Shown piece after piece: positions 43,495 through 52,550 of a stretch of DNA of 64,000 bases (positions are counted from its first letter, which is position 1; every line of letters begins with the position of its first letter). This DNA is from Promethearchaeia archaeon (GTDB taxonomy: Archaea; Asgardarchaeota; Lokiarchaeia; Sigyniarchaeales; SOKP01): contig JAHQWL010000023.1 in the NCBI GenBank assembly GCA_029856155.1, positions 62,001-126,000 on the forward strand, read 5' to 3'. The position numbers and the translations under genes are program-made. Below the pieces are notes generated by a model that saw only the letters and a list, made by a program, of their open reading frames with translations, made no database searches and had not been told where the DNA came from.

Positions 43495-44913
43495 ATGGCT
43501 AAGGGCATAAAAACAAATTCTAAAAAATCATTCAATAGGATATTTTGGCCCCTTTATATTTTAAATGGATTTCAAAGTGTAGCATATGGGGCAATGATTG
43601 TACTTGTGGTTCCCCTTGCTCTAATTATTTGGCCGAATGATCCAGCAGATATTCATGCGTTGGAAATGGGAATACTCTATACAACTTTATCTTGGAGTGG
43701 TTCTTTTGCGGGTCTACTTTTTGGTAGACTTATTGATAAATACTCTCGAAAAAAAATTATCATCATTATTTCTCTGTTCAGAGGAGTTTCAATGTTTTTT
43801 TTAGGATTTGCTGTTTATGGTGGTGAAGATAAGACATGGTGGTATTTTTTTACTTTCATTGCTCTTTTTGGCTTTTTTGCTGGAGGCTCATGGCCTGTTA
43901 TTAATTCATTATCTAATGATGTCGTCCCCCGAGCTTACCGCTCTCGGTTTTTTGGTGTATATCAAATTGTACTTAATACAACAAACATAATAGGTTGGTT
44001 AATAGCTACATTCCTTGTCCAAATTGGTCTTTGGAGGATTTTTTTTTGGGGTATTGGAATATTTATTCTTCTCGGAGGTTTAATTTTTGCACTCCACAAT
44101 GAAGAGCCTAAAAGAGGTGCTCAACAAGAAGAATTATATAATTTACTTCAAGATGATTCTATTGAGTATGATTTTCAGATAGATAAAAAAATGATGCGGA
44201 AAACTATGCTTAGCAGAACTAATATTGTAGCTCTTATTGAAGGAATTTTTACTTGCATTCTTATGAGTAGTCTCAATTTTTTAATTTTAAATTATGTTCA
44301 GAATCCCCCTTATAATTTAGCCCCATTTTCAATAGGAGTTTTTATGGTTTTTTTTGGATTAACAGGCGGATTGGTGGGACAAATATTTCTATCCAGAGTT
44401 AGTGACAAAATAGCTCTAAAAGACCCAGTAAGAAGATTACCAATTATAGTTATTGCTATAATAGGGGGTTTAATTACTTTCGCTCTTTTCTTTTTCTTTC
44501 CCTGGGTTCCATTAAGCCCAGAACAGGGTAAGAATATTGCCTATATTATGACAATACCTACTATGTGGCTGATGGGTGCGTTATTCTTCACCTCGAGAAG
44601 TATCTTTTCACTTTATATTGTGAATCAAAGCCCGGTAATACAACAGATCAACCTACCTGAAGCACAAGGTCAAATAGTTTCTTGGAACCAATTTTTAGAA
44701 CAATTTGGGCGCGGTATTGGCCCCTTATTATGCGGAATTATGTTAGCTTTTACAAGTACAAATTATCAAATAACAGTCTTAATTGTTTGTTTATGTATTC
44801 TGCCCGGAGTAATACTCTGGATTTTAGCAATGAAATGGTTTCCTATGGATAGAGAAAATATAAAAACTATTTTAGCTGATCGCGCAGAGATTCTAAACTC
44901 TAGAAAAAAGTAA
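43495..44913 (+). CDS. major facilitator superfamily transporter
   Basis: 472 residues with 12 membrane segments. The MFS loop-2 motif appears as GLLFGRLIDKYSRKK (~78-92) and its second-half counterpart as GQIFLSRVSDKIALKD (~297). A cytoplasmic loop of charged residues lies between helices 6 and 7 (~200-240). The substrate is unknown. Preceded by an AGGAAA SD. Confidence 0.85.
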   Translation: MAKGIKTNSKKSFNRIFWPLYILNGFQSVAYGAMIVLVVPLALIIWPNDPADIHALEMGILYTTLSWSGSFAGLLFGRLIDKYSRKKIIIIISLFRGVSMFFLGFAVYGGEDKTWWYFFTFIALFGFFAGGSWPVINSLSNDVVPRAYRSRFFGVYQIVLNTTNIIGWLIATFLVQIGLWRIFFWGIGIFILLGGLIFALHNEEPKRGAQQEELYNLLQDDSIEYDFQIDKKMMRKTMLSRTNIVALIEGIFTCILMSSLNFLILNYVQNPPYNLAPFSIGVFMVFFGLTGGLVGQIFLSRVSDKIALKDPVRRLPIIVIAIIGGLITFALFFFFPWVPLSPEQGKNIAYIMTIPTMWLMGALFFTSRSIFSLYIVNQSPVIQQINLPEAQGQIVSWNQFLEQFGRGIGPLLCGIMLAFTSTNYQITVLIVCLCILPGVILWILAMKWFPMDRENIKTILADRAEILNSRKK

Positions 44914-45089
44914 CATCTTCATTTTCGGTAAAAGAAGAAAGTTTATCGAGGCTCATACTAGAATTACTTTTATATGATTATATTCAAATATATTGAATTA
45001 GGATATATATATTTCTATAGAGCTTCTAATAAATAATTACCAAAGTCTTAAAAAACTTAAAATCAAATAATTCATAAAATAGAAAAAAA

Positions 45090-45114
45090 TCTATTCAAAA
45101 TCTATTTGAATAGA
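45090..45114. repeat. 10-bp inverted repeat in A/T-rich flanks
   Basis: TCTATTCAAA (45090-45099) and TTTGAATAGA (45105-45114), 5-base loop, with A-runs on both sides. It lies just before the membrane protein gene at 45137. It could be an operator or, read on the minus strand, a terminator-like hairpin. Confidence 0.4.
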
Positions 45115-45136
45115 AAAAAAAGAGCGAAAAAAAATA

Positions 45137-45913
45137 ATGATATCCTTTATTTTACTTGCAATTTTTGGTATTTGGGTATTAGTTAATCGCTTTAGCCAAG
45201 GCGGTAAAGTCGAAGGACATCCACTTGGTATGCCACGAGGAACTATTCGAGGTCTTAGCGCCTTACTACTGGTCGCGTTTCCATTTGGGTACATTTTAAG
45301 TGGTAAAGATATCCCTGGTTTGATAGTAAATGTGATATTTGTTGTTGTTGCATTCTACTTTGAGGCAAGAAGAAGTGAGCACGAAAAAATAAAATGTATT
45401 GTCGAAGAAATGGAAAGACCTGATTTATATATCCAAGATTCAAGAAAGGAGAAAATGCCTTTATACTTACCTAGATATTCTGTTAGATTTCTTTTAGTAT
45501 TAATTTTGATCATAACTCTACTTGCTATTTATTTTGGACGACAGGTTACCTTTGAAGCTACCAACACTATATTTGATCTATTAATAATAATCATATTGTT
45601 TATCATTGGTGCCTCTTTTAGGTCTATTGCAAATTCTAGAGAAAAGAAAAGAATGAAGAATCGAATTGCCAATATGGATGCTTCCCTCTCAGAAGTTGAA
45701 ATTATAGAAAAACTAATATTAGAAGAAATTAACTGGTGGAAACGAAAAGGAAGAAATATTCTCTCAGTTATCATGTTTATAATAGTAGTAATATCATTAA
45801 TTTGTTTTTCTTTTGAATGGGATTTAATAATATTTGACTTACGTGATTACTCTTTGACTCTAGTAGGGTTTTTATTATTACTTATCAACGCATATTATGG
45901 TTTCAGAGATTAA
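45137..45913 (+). CDS. hypothetical membrane protein
   Basis: 258 residues with about six hydrophobic segments in three pairs and a Lys/Glu-rich cytoplasmic loop (~190-210). The N-terminal hydrophobic segment is followed by HPLGMPRGTIRGLSALLL. No family recognised. Confidence 0.6.
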   Translation: MISFILLAIFGIWVLVNRFSQGGKVEGHPLGMPRGTIRGLSALLLVAFPFGYILSGKDIPGLIVNVIFVVVAFYFEARRSEHEKIKCIVEEMERPDLYIQDSRKEKMPLYLPRYSVRFLLVLILIITLLAIYFGRQVTFEATNTIFDLLIIIILFIIGASFRSIANSREKKRMKNRIANMDASLSEVEIIEKLILEEINWWKRKGRNILSVIMFIIVVISLICFSFEWDLIIFDLRDYSLTLVGFLLLLINAYYGFRD

Positions 45914-45994
45914 CTATCTAATAATAACTTTTATTTTTTCTTATTTTGAGACTTAACATACTTAAAATTCAAGCAAAATAATTTAAGTTTATTA

Positions 45995-46528
45995 ATGGTA
46001 GAAAACTTAGGTATCCAAATGATAACTTTTGAAAAAGATGGCAAAGTTTTTGTTTACAGGGTTGCGGGGGTAGCTATTTATAATAATAAAGTACTTGTAC
46101 ATAGGAGTATCATTGATGATTTCTGGTCATTACCCGGAGGACGATGTGAAATTTTAGAACTTTCTAAAGATGCACTTATAAGAGAGATGAAAGAAGAAAT
46201 TGGTATAGAAATAAAGGTAATTAAGCCTCTTTATTTTGTAGAGAATTTCTTTTATTTTGAGGGTAATGATTTTCATGAAATATCTATTTTTTATCTCATG
46301 GAATTTCCTCCAGATTCCAAACAGGTTTTTGAAAATGATACTTTTTATGGAAGAGAAACTGAGATGGGGTTTGAAAGTGATAAACGCTATGGAAAAGAAC
46401 TTGAACTAATTTTTAAATGGGTTAATCTTAATCAGTTAGAGGAATTGAGATTGTATCCCTTATTTCTACGTAAATCACTGAAAAATATTAAACCATATCC
46501 AGAACATATAATAAATAGAGATGATTAG
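45995..46528 (+). CDS. Nudix hydrolase
   Basis: 177 residues with an intact Nudix box (residues ~49-71: GGRCEILE … REMKEEIG), so Mg-dependent cleavage of a nucleoside diphosphate-X compound is expected. The length and acidic C-terminal region do not identify the substrate. It lies upstream of two ferredoxin-domain genes with no obvious operon link. Confidence 0.9.
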   Translation: MVENLGIQMITFEKDGKVFVYRVAGVAIYNNKVLVHRSIIDDFWSLPGGRCEILELSKDALIREMKEEIGIEIKVIKPLYFVENFFYFEGNDFHEISIFYLMEFPPDSKQVFENDTFYGRETEMGFESDKRYGKELELIFKWVNLNQLEELRLYPLFLRKSLKNIKPYPEHIINRDD

Positions 46529-46603
46529 ATTAAAAAATATTTAACAATAGACTTACATACAATAAATTATTTGTAAATTAAATAATATTAAACTGAATAA
46601 AAT

Positions 46604-47734
46604 ATGGCTACTAAAAGTTTAAGTGAAGATTCTGACATTTATAGAAAATTACAGGAACATCTTGATCAAATGCCAATTGGATTCCCCGCTGTTAAATCGG
46701 GTGCAGATATACGTTTACTAAAACATCTTTTTACGCCCGATGAGGCAAAAATTGCTAGATTTTTAAGATTTGGATGGGATAGAGATTTAGAACCATTAGA
46801 TATTATTTTTGAGCGAGCAAAAGAAACTGGAATCGCCCTTAATGAGTTAGAAATGATCTTAGATAAGATGGTTTCAAATGGCTCAATAATGAGTAAAAAA
46901 GAGGGAGGAAAAAAATATTATGGAAATGCTCTTCTTGCGGTGGGTATGTTCGAATTTCAAGTTAATAACCTTACGAAGGAATTTATTAAAGATTTTGAAG
47001 ATTATTATGTCCAAGGATATTTACCAGAAGCATTTAAGGTGAAAGCTGCTCAAATACGTACGATTCCAGTTGAAAAAAGTATAGAACTCGAACATAATGT
47101 TAGTAATTATGACAATATTACTAAAGTTCTTGAATCATCAGAAGGTCCCTTCGCAATAATGAATTGTGTGTGCAGGCAACTAAAAGATATCTTAGGAGAT
47201 CCATGCAAAGTTACTGATAGAAGAGAAGTTTGTATGGCATCGGGTGTAATTGCTCAATTAACTATTGATCAAGGGAGGGGACGATCGATAACTAAAGAAG
47301 AAGCTTTCGAGATTTTGCAGAAAAACCAAGAAGAAGGACTTGTATTGCAACCAGACAATTCACAAACTTTTTCATTCCTTTGTAGTTGTTGTAGCTGCTG
47401 TTGTGAAAACCTATCGAAATATAAATTATTGCCTAATCCCGCTGACGTAGTAATAGCAAATTTTTATGCAGAAGTGGATTCAGATTTATGCACTGGTTGT
47501 GGGACATGTGTAGAGATATGTCCCATGAAAGCAATAAAGCTTAAAGATGATATTTCTTCAATAAAAAGAAAACGCTGTATAGGATGTGGAAATTGTGCTG
47601 CTAAATGTCCTTCAGAAGCTATTAGGATGCTAAAAAGGGAAAGACAATTTACCCCTTTTCCATCAATGGATGAATTATTTGATAAAATCATGCAAAGAAA
47701 AATCAATTTAAAAGAAAAAAGTATTAAAAGGTGA
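46604..47734 (+). CDS. 4Fe-4S dicluster protein, paralog 1
   Basis: 376 residues: an N-terminal region with helix-turn-helix-like character (~35-110), a middle region with CVCRQ and conserved later Cys, a striking cluster CSCCSCCCE (~263-271), then two [4Fe-4S] ferredoxin motifs CTGCGTCVEICP (from C296) and CIGCGNCAAKCP (from ~C325). It is likely a cytoplasmic electron carrier or a redox sensor. The next gene is a tandem paralog. Confidence 0.75.
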   Translation: MATKSLSEDSDIYRKLQEHLDQMPIGFPAVKSGADIRLLKHLFTPDEAKIARFLRFGWDRDLEPLDIIFERAKETGIALNELEMILDKMVSNGSIMSKKEGGKKYYGNALLAVGMFEFQVNNLTKEFIKDFEDYYVQGYLPEAFKVKAAQIRTIPVEKSIELEHNVSNYDNITKVLESSEGPFAIMNCVCRQLKDILGDPCKVTDRREVCMASGVIAQLTIDQGRGRSITKEEAFEILQKNQEEGLVLQPDNSQTFSFLCSCCSCCCENLSKYKLLPNPADVVIANFYAEVDSDLCTGCGTCVEICPMKAIKLKDDISSIKRKRCIGCGNCAAKCPSEAIRMLKRERQFTPFPSMDELFDKIMQRKINLKEKSIKR

Positions 47735-47744
47735 GTTATAAATA

Positions 47745-48842
47745 TTGACTGAAGATGAGATTTATAGAAAATTGCAGGAACATCTTGATCAAATGCCAAT
47801 TGGATTCCCTCGCGCTGAATCTGGTTCAGATATCCGAGTTCTAAAACACCTTTTTACTCCTGAAGAAGCAAAAATCGCTACATTTTTAAAATTTGGATGG
47901 TATAGAGATATTGAGCCATTAGATCAAATTTATAAACGAATCAAAAATACAGGAATAACTTTAGAAGAATTAGAACAAATTTTAGATAACATGGCAAAAA
48001 AAGGGTCCATCATGTCTAAAAGAGAGGGAAAAAGGAAATTTTACGGCACCGCAGCATTAATTATCGGTATATATGAATTCCAAGTTAATAAACTTACAAA
48101 AGACTTTTTAAATGCCTTAAATGAATATATTGGTGAAATTTGGGGCGCAAAAGCTAACCCTACAAATTATGATCAGATGCGTATTATTCCAGTTGATATT
48201 AATGTTGTACCGGAAAACTTTATCACCCCTTTTGATAATGTAAAAAAAATTATAGAAGAAAGTCAAGGTCCTTTTGTAAAAGTTAATTGTGTCTGCCGTC
48301 AAGATATGGAAATCCAAGGTGATCCATGCAAAATGACTAATCATAAGGATAATTGCCTAGGAATTGGAGATATGGCTCAACAATATATTGATCATGGATG
48401 GGGTATTCAAATTAGTAGGGAAGAAACTCTTGACTTATTACACCAAAATCAAGAAGAGGGTCTGGTTTTTCGACCAAACAATGCTCAAAATATAGACTTT
48501 ATATGTAGTTGTTGCTATTGCTGCGATGGAGGAATAGGGAAATTAGCGAAATTACCTGATCCAGCTAATTATGTAATATCCAATTATTTTGCCGAAGTAG
48601 ATCCTGATTTATGCACTGGATGCGGCACATGTATAGACCGATGCCAGATGAAAGCAATTACCCAAACAGGTGATATCTCCTCAATAGAAAGAAAGAGATG
48701 TATCGGTTGCGGAAATTGTGTTGCTATATGTCCTTCTGAAGCTATAATACTCCAAAAAAAGGAAGAACAGTATATTCCTCTTCCAACTATGGATGATCTT
48801 TATGGCAAAATTCTAGAAGAAAAAACTAAACAAAAAAGTTAA
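47745..48842 (+). CDS. 4Fe-4S dicluster protein, paralog 2
   Basis: 365 residues, same layout as the preceding gene: HTH-like N-terminus, CVCRQ, a Cys cluster reduced to CSCCYCCD (~257-264), then CTGCGTCIDRCQ (from C290) and CIGCGNCVAICP. The first cluster ends in C-Q rather than C-P. It starts 10 bp after paralog 1 (SD AGGTGA), at TTG 47745 or possibly ATA 47742, 7 nt after the SD. The pair arose by tandem duplication. Confidence 0.75.
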   Translation: MTEDEIYRKLQEHLDQMPIGFPRAESGSDIRVLKHLFTPEEAKIATFLKFGWYRDIEPLDQIYKRIKNTGITLEELEQILDNMAKKGSIMSKREGKRKFYGTAALIIGIYEFQVNKLTKDFLNALNEYIGEIWGAKANPTNYDQMRIIPVDINVVPENFITPFDNVKKIIEESQGPFVKVNCVCRQDMEIQGDPCKMTNHKDNCLGIGDMAQQYIDHGWGIQISREETLDLLHQNQEEGLVFRPNNAQNIDFICSCCYCCDGGIGKLAKLPDPANYVISNYFAEVDPDLCTGCGTCIDRCQMKAITQTGDISSIERKRCIGCGNCVAICPSEAIILQKKEEQYIPLPTMDDLYGKILEEKTKQKS

Positions 48843-48874
48843 GAAATAAAGAATAAGTAAAGTTTTGGTTGATC

Positions 48875-50191
48875 TTATTCTAACTCTATTTGAAGGTATT
48901 TTTTTTGCAATTCTAACATTTCTTCCAAAATTTTTTTTGCCTGCCAAGTTGTTTCTATAATAGGGTTAGCAAGTAATGCTTGTAATGCAATATCTTTTGA
49001 TTTTGTAAGTATAGCTTCAACTATCAATTCTTGAACTGAAGCTTGTGTCCTTAAAAATGCTAAAAGACCTTTAGGGTATTCACCTAGCATTATACCGTGA
49101 ATCCCTTCTTTATTTATTATTGCTGGACATTCTACAATAAGATCACTGGGTAAATTAGTTATGATCCTATCATTTGGGACGTTCACCGAAGGCTCCTCAT
49201 AGTTAGCATCACATATAATCCCTTCAATAATAGGTATAGCGCTCTCATCATCAGGTTGCACAAATTTTGATCCTTTTCCTTTTTCTATGTGCTTCATCAA
49301 TCTTTTCGAATTCTTATTTAGAACTGCTTCATAGTTTCTAATAAATCTACGTACTGCAGAAATATCCGCTTTTTCCCATGCCCAATGAATATATTCCCCA
49401 TAATGTGAATCTGGTGTATATGGTAAATACCCATATGTTTCTAATATAAAAGAAATTAAATCATATCCATCATCGAGATAAGGACCATACTCTATAGATT
49501 TAAGTATTTTTGGGCCATTTTTCCGGATATCAGGGTATGCATCTTTACCTGTATCTTTATAATTGATATTTAGTATAATACCAAAATGATTAAATCCTCC
49601 TGCTTTAATTTCTAAATTTGAAATTGGTGTGTTAAGAATCTTATTAAGTATTGGGTAGAAATGCTGGAATTCATGACAAAGCCCAACAAATTTTAACGAA
49701 GGATATTTTCTTCTAATTGCTAGACAAATTATACTCATCGGATTAGAATAATTAATAATCAAAGCATTAGGGCAGATATTTCTAATATCTTCACAGATAT
49801 CTAATATTGGTGGTATTACTCTAAGTGAATGAAATAAACCCCCTGGACCGCCATTCTCTCCGGTAATTTGTTTATTACCAAATTGTTGAGGTACTCGATA
49901 ATCCATATCCAATAATTCAAATCTGGGAGGAACTTCAATAGAATTAATTATGAAATTAGCATTCTTTAATGCATCTTCTCGTTTTGTAGTAGATTCTAAA
50001 GTGAAATCTAAATTTTTTTCACATATGGCAGATTGGCATACTCCGTATGCTATATCAAGTTTTTTAGCATTAATATCATGCAAGGAAATTATAGAACCTT
50101 GTAAAATTTCACTATTCAATATAGATCCTACCGTTCCTAATCCAAATTGAAGTGATCCTGCTCCTATTATTACTATTTTCTGTTTTAACAC
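48875..50191 (-). CDS. glycoside hydrolase family 4 protein (alpha-galactosidase/glucosidase-like)
   Basis: 438 residues with the GH4 layout: N-terminal NAD-binding strand IVIIGAGSLQFG, NYSNPMSI, the metal-binding GLCHEFQHF (Cys/His) and GGFNHFGIIL (His). GH4 enzymes cleave alpha- or beta-glycosides by an NAD- and Mn-dependent redox mechanism. The substrate cannot be told apart among MelA/AglA/phospho-sugar types. GTG start; convergent with the Fe-S paralogs. Confidence 0.85.
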   Translation of the reverse strand: MLKQKIVIIGAGSLQFGLGTVGSILNSEILQGSIISLHDINAKKLDIAYGVCQSAICEKNLDFTLESTTKREDALKNANFIINSIEVPPRFELLDMDYRVPQQFGNKQITGENGGPGGLFHSLRVIPPILDICEDIRNICPNALIINYSNPMSIICLAIRRKYPSLKFVGLCHEFQHFYPILNKILNTPISNLEIKAGGFNHFGIILNINYKDTGKDAYPDIRKNGPKILKSIEYGPYLDDGYDLISFILETYGYLPYTPDSHYGEYIHWAWEKADISAVRRFIRNYEAVLNKNSKRLMKHIEKGKGSKFVQPDDESAIPIIEGIICDANYEEPSVNVPNDRIITNLPSDLIVECPAIINKEGIHGIMLGEYPKGLLAFLRTQASVQELIVEAILTKSKDIALQALLANPIIETTWQAKKILEEMLELQKKYLQIELE

Positions 50192-50210
50192 TTTTTTATC
50201 GCTCTTTTAA

Positions 50211-51236
50211 TTAGAAATTAGTATCTTTTATTTTAAATAAATGGTCAAATTTGAAAAGTCTACATACCTTAGGTACTAATAAGGCAATTGTTAGAAGAAC
50301 AAGAAATGCAATACAACATAGAATTAGCTCTACTAAAAAATTTGGGCCAATATTAATCACTATGAAAGAAAATAATGAATTGCTAAATCCATGATATATA
50401 ATTGGAGCTGTTAGACTATTCGTTTTTTCATAAAGTGCACAACAAATTAACCCAAAAGGAAATGTGTTTATAACTCTCCATATTACATATGGTATATATA
50501 AATTTAACGTAAAATTAATACTGATTAGCCATGGAATATGAAAGATCATAAATCCAAAAGATGTAATAACCGCACTATGCCAAAAAGATTTTCCAGATTT
50601 TCTAAATTTCGTAAAAAAATACCCTCTAAAGAAAAGTTCTTCGCTAATACCAACTGCTATAAGTTGCCATGGAAAAGTGATGAATTGAGTAGTATCAAAT
50701 AATTCCAGACTTGAAAGAATAGTTGAGCCTTCAATAAATATAGGAATTAATATATTAAATACTGTCATTATTGAAATATCGATTAACGCGATTAAACAAC
50801 CAAGAATAATATTTTTTATAAGGTACTCTCTTTTTAATCCATATTCTGTTAACACAATACCCTCAAGAAGTACAATCTGAGTCACTATCAGATATAAAAG
50901 AGGTATTTTTTCAAAAGTTACCCCAAACTTCCAAATCATAAATTGTCTTGGAAACCAAATTATTGCTAAATAAGTTACAAACAATATCCAGGTGTTGTTA
51001 TAACTGATTTTAGAAGATAACTCAACTAAATCCTTTCTAGACTTAATGTATTTTAGCAGAATTACTAAAATTATAAATAAAATCAAGGAATAAACTATTG
51101 GCATTATATAAAATCTAGGATATTCAACAGATCCTTCAATCCATATATTAAAATCCAGTAGTAATATAAAAGCACAGAGTCCAATATAAAGAATAGAAGG
51201 TAAAATTCTAATTAGCTTGTCTCGTGGGAAAACCAT
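50211..51236 (-). CDS. CPBP/CAAX-type intramembrane metalloprotease
   Basis: 341 residues with eight or more hydrophobic segments. Motif 1 EELFFRG (E199, E200, R204) and motif 2 FMIFH (F229…H233), followed by a Gly-Phe-Ser-Asn (GFSNS) segment, match the CPBP (Rce1-like) family. It would cleave a membrane-associated peptide or prenylated protein. It is 19 bp upstream of the GH4 gene on the same strand. Confidence 0.85.
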   Translation of the reverse strand: MVFPRDKLIRILPSILYIGLCAFILLLDFNIWIEGSVEYPRFYIMPIVYSLILFIILVILLKYIKSRKDLVELSSKISYNNTWILFVTYLAIIWFPRQFMIWKFGVTFEKIPLLYLIVTQIVLLEGIVLTEYGLKREYLIKNIILGCLIALIDISIMTVFNILIPIFIEGSTILSSLELFDTTQFITFPWQLIAVGISEELFFRGYFFTKFRKSGKSFWHSAVITSFGFMIFHIPWLISINFTLNLYIPYVIWRVINTFPFGLICCALYEKTNSLTAPIIYHGFSNSLFSFIVINIGPNFLVELILCCIAFLVLLTIALLVPKVCRLFKFDHLFKIKDTNF

Positions 51237-51305
51237 TTTATACAGTCTATTATTTTTACTATAATATATTACAAATTTGGGATTTTTGAATATTTATAGT
51301 TATTT

Positions 51306-51674
51306 TTATTGATTTACTTGCATTTCTTTCCGAATAAAATGTCGTAAACTTTTACCTTTTATCCAATACCATTCAAATAACTCTTTAATCCAGTTTATAA
51401 ATACTTCATGATTATCAATTAAACATTGGCTATAATCAATTTCACCATCTTTACTTAAAAAGAGTATCGCTCCTTTATCAGAAACTATCAGTGAGATTTC
51501 AATTTCGTCCAAAATTCGAATATTCTCTAACATCTCTCTAAAAAATATTTTTGGATCTTTAAATAATTTTGACCAGCCATCAGGTATATTATAGGATTTT
51601 AATAGATTTTTGTTTACTAAAGCTCTTATCTTAATTGATTGGGCTCTCATTTTTTTCTCAGCTTCCTTCAACAA
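51306..51674 (-). CDS. truncated FilR1/DUF1724-like domain protein
   Basis: 122 residues resembling the C-terminal (DUF1724/FilR1-type) half of archaeal winged-helix regulators (SLIVSDKGAILFLS, DYSQCLID, FEWYWIKGK). The N-terminal winged helix is missing: an in-frame TGA lies 33 bp upstream of the TTG start. It may be a pseudogene relic or a stand-alone ligand-binding domain. It is 69 bp upstream of the CPBP gene. Confidence 0.5.
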   Translation of the reverse strand: MLKEAEKKMRAQSIKIRALVNKNLLKSYNIPDGWSKLFKDPKIFFREMLENIRILDEIEISLIVSDKGAILFLSKDGEIDYSQCLIDNHEVFINWIKELFEWYWIKGKSLRHFIRKEMQVNQ

Positions 51675-51787
51675 TTTTTCTTTATATTTTTTTGTATTAT
51701 GTCAATTTAGACCCTAATAATAAATTCTGTCAATAAAATAACTCAATTTTAACATTATATTAAAGAAAGGGAGAATTATAATTTATT

Positions 51788-51925
51788 ATGCTGAAAAGAT
51801 GTTTTAATTGCGGAATGATTCGTTCAATAAAAGACTTAGTGTTATTAGAAGATGATAATTACATTTGCTTTTCTTGTTGGAATAATCTTATTAGAGATAA
51901 AAGCAAAAGTATTAAGGAGGAATGA
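51788..51925 (+). CDS. small zinc-ribbon protein
   Basis: 45 residues (ATG 51788) with two CxxC pairs: CFNCGM near the N-terminus and CFSCWNN near the C-terminus, a treble-clef or ribbon-type zinc knuckle. No SD is obvious. Function unknown. A related but frameshifted CxxC gene lies at 58142-58353. Confidence 0.5.
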   Translation: MLKRCFNCGMIRSIKDLVLLEDDNYICFSCWNNLIRDKSKSIKEE

Positions 51926-51950
51926 ATCTTCTACAATTACTCATTAAAAT

Positions 51951-52172
51951 TCAGTCATAAGAAATAAGGAATGTGTACTTTTCAAGATTAAACTTTTTTA
52001 TTTTAATTTCGTCTTTTGGTTCCTTTCTGGGAACAAGAGGCATCTTGATTACGATTTTATAGTTATCTAAGTAAAAATTATTATAAAAAACACTCTCGAA
52101 TTTATCCCAATCAATAAACTTTTGTATTGAAATCTGATTATTTTTTATTGTTGGGAGTAATGACATAGCCAT
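51951..52172 (-). CDS. small hypothetical protein
   Basis: 73 residues with no hydrophobic segment; it contains PLVPRKEPKDEIKIKK and ends LISYD. No family, no SD. Codon use does not rule out a coding role. Confidence 0.35.
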   Translation of the reverse strand: MAMSLLPTIKNNQISIQKFIDWDKFESVFYNNFYLDNYKIVIKMPLVPRKEPKDEIKIKKFNLEKYTFLISYD

Positions 52173-52550
52173 TTTTCTAATTATTACAGATTTTTATTCA
52201 ATTTTAATTTAAGTATAATATATACATTATAAACCATTTAGAATGCTGAAATTGTTCTGAAATAACAAATAAAGGGTTATTTCTGAATGATCGCGTTAAT
52301 TGGTACCATCTATTATATAATAAATTGTATATTTAAATGTTTCTTTAATACTAATTAAAGCAAAATTAATCCCTTAACACTAGCTATGAACTTGTTATTA
52401 ATAAGACTTATATCTCCATTCGATCTTTTAATAAAAATAAATTTTAACTCGGATTTTTCAATATGAATGACAAAATAGTATAAATATGAAAACTTTTTTC
52501 GATAACTTTTTTAAATCTGATTCTATTAAAATTTAAAAGAAATCTAAAAG
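52173..52550. other. gene-free region upstream of AOR (378 bp)
   Basis: AT-rich, no convincing frame. It contains an 8-bp inverted repeat GAAATAAC (52259-52266)/GTTATTTC (52276-52283) and a TATA-like TATAAATA near 52479-52486 that could serve the AOR gene. Confidence 0.4.
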
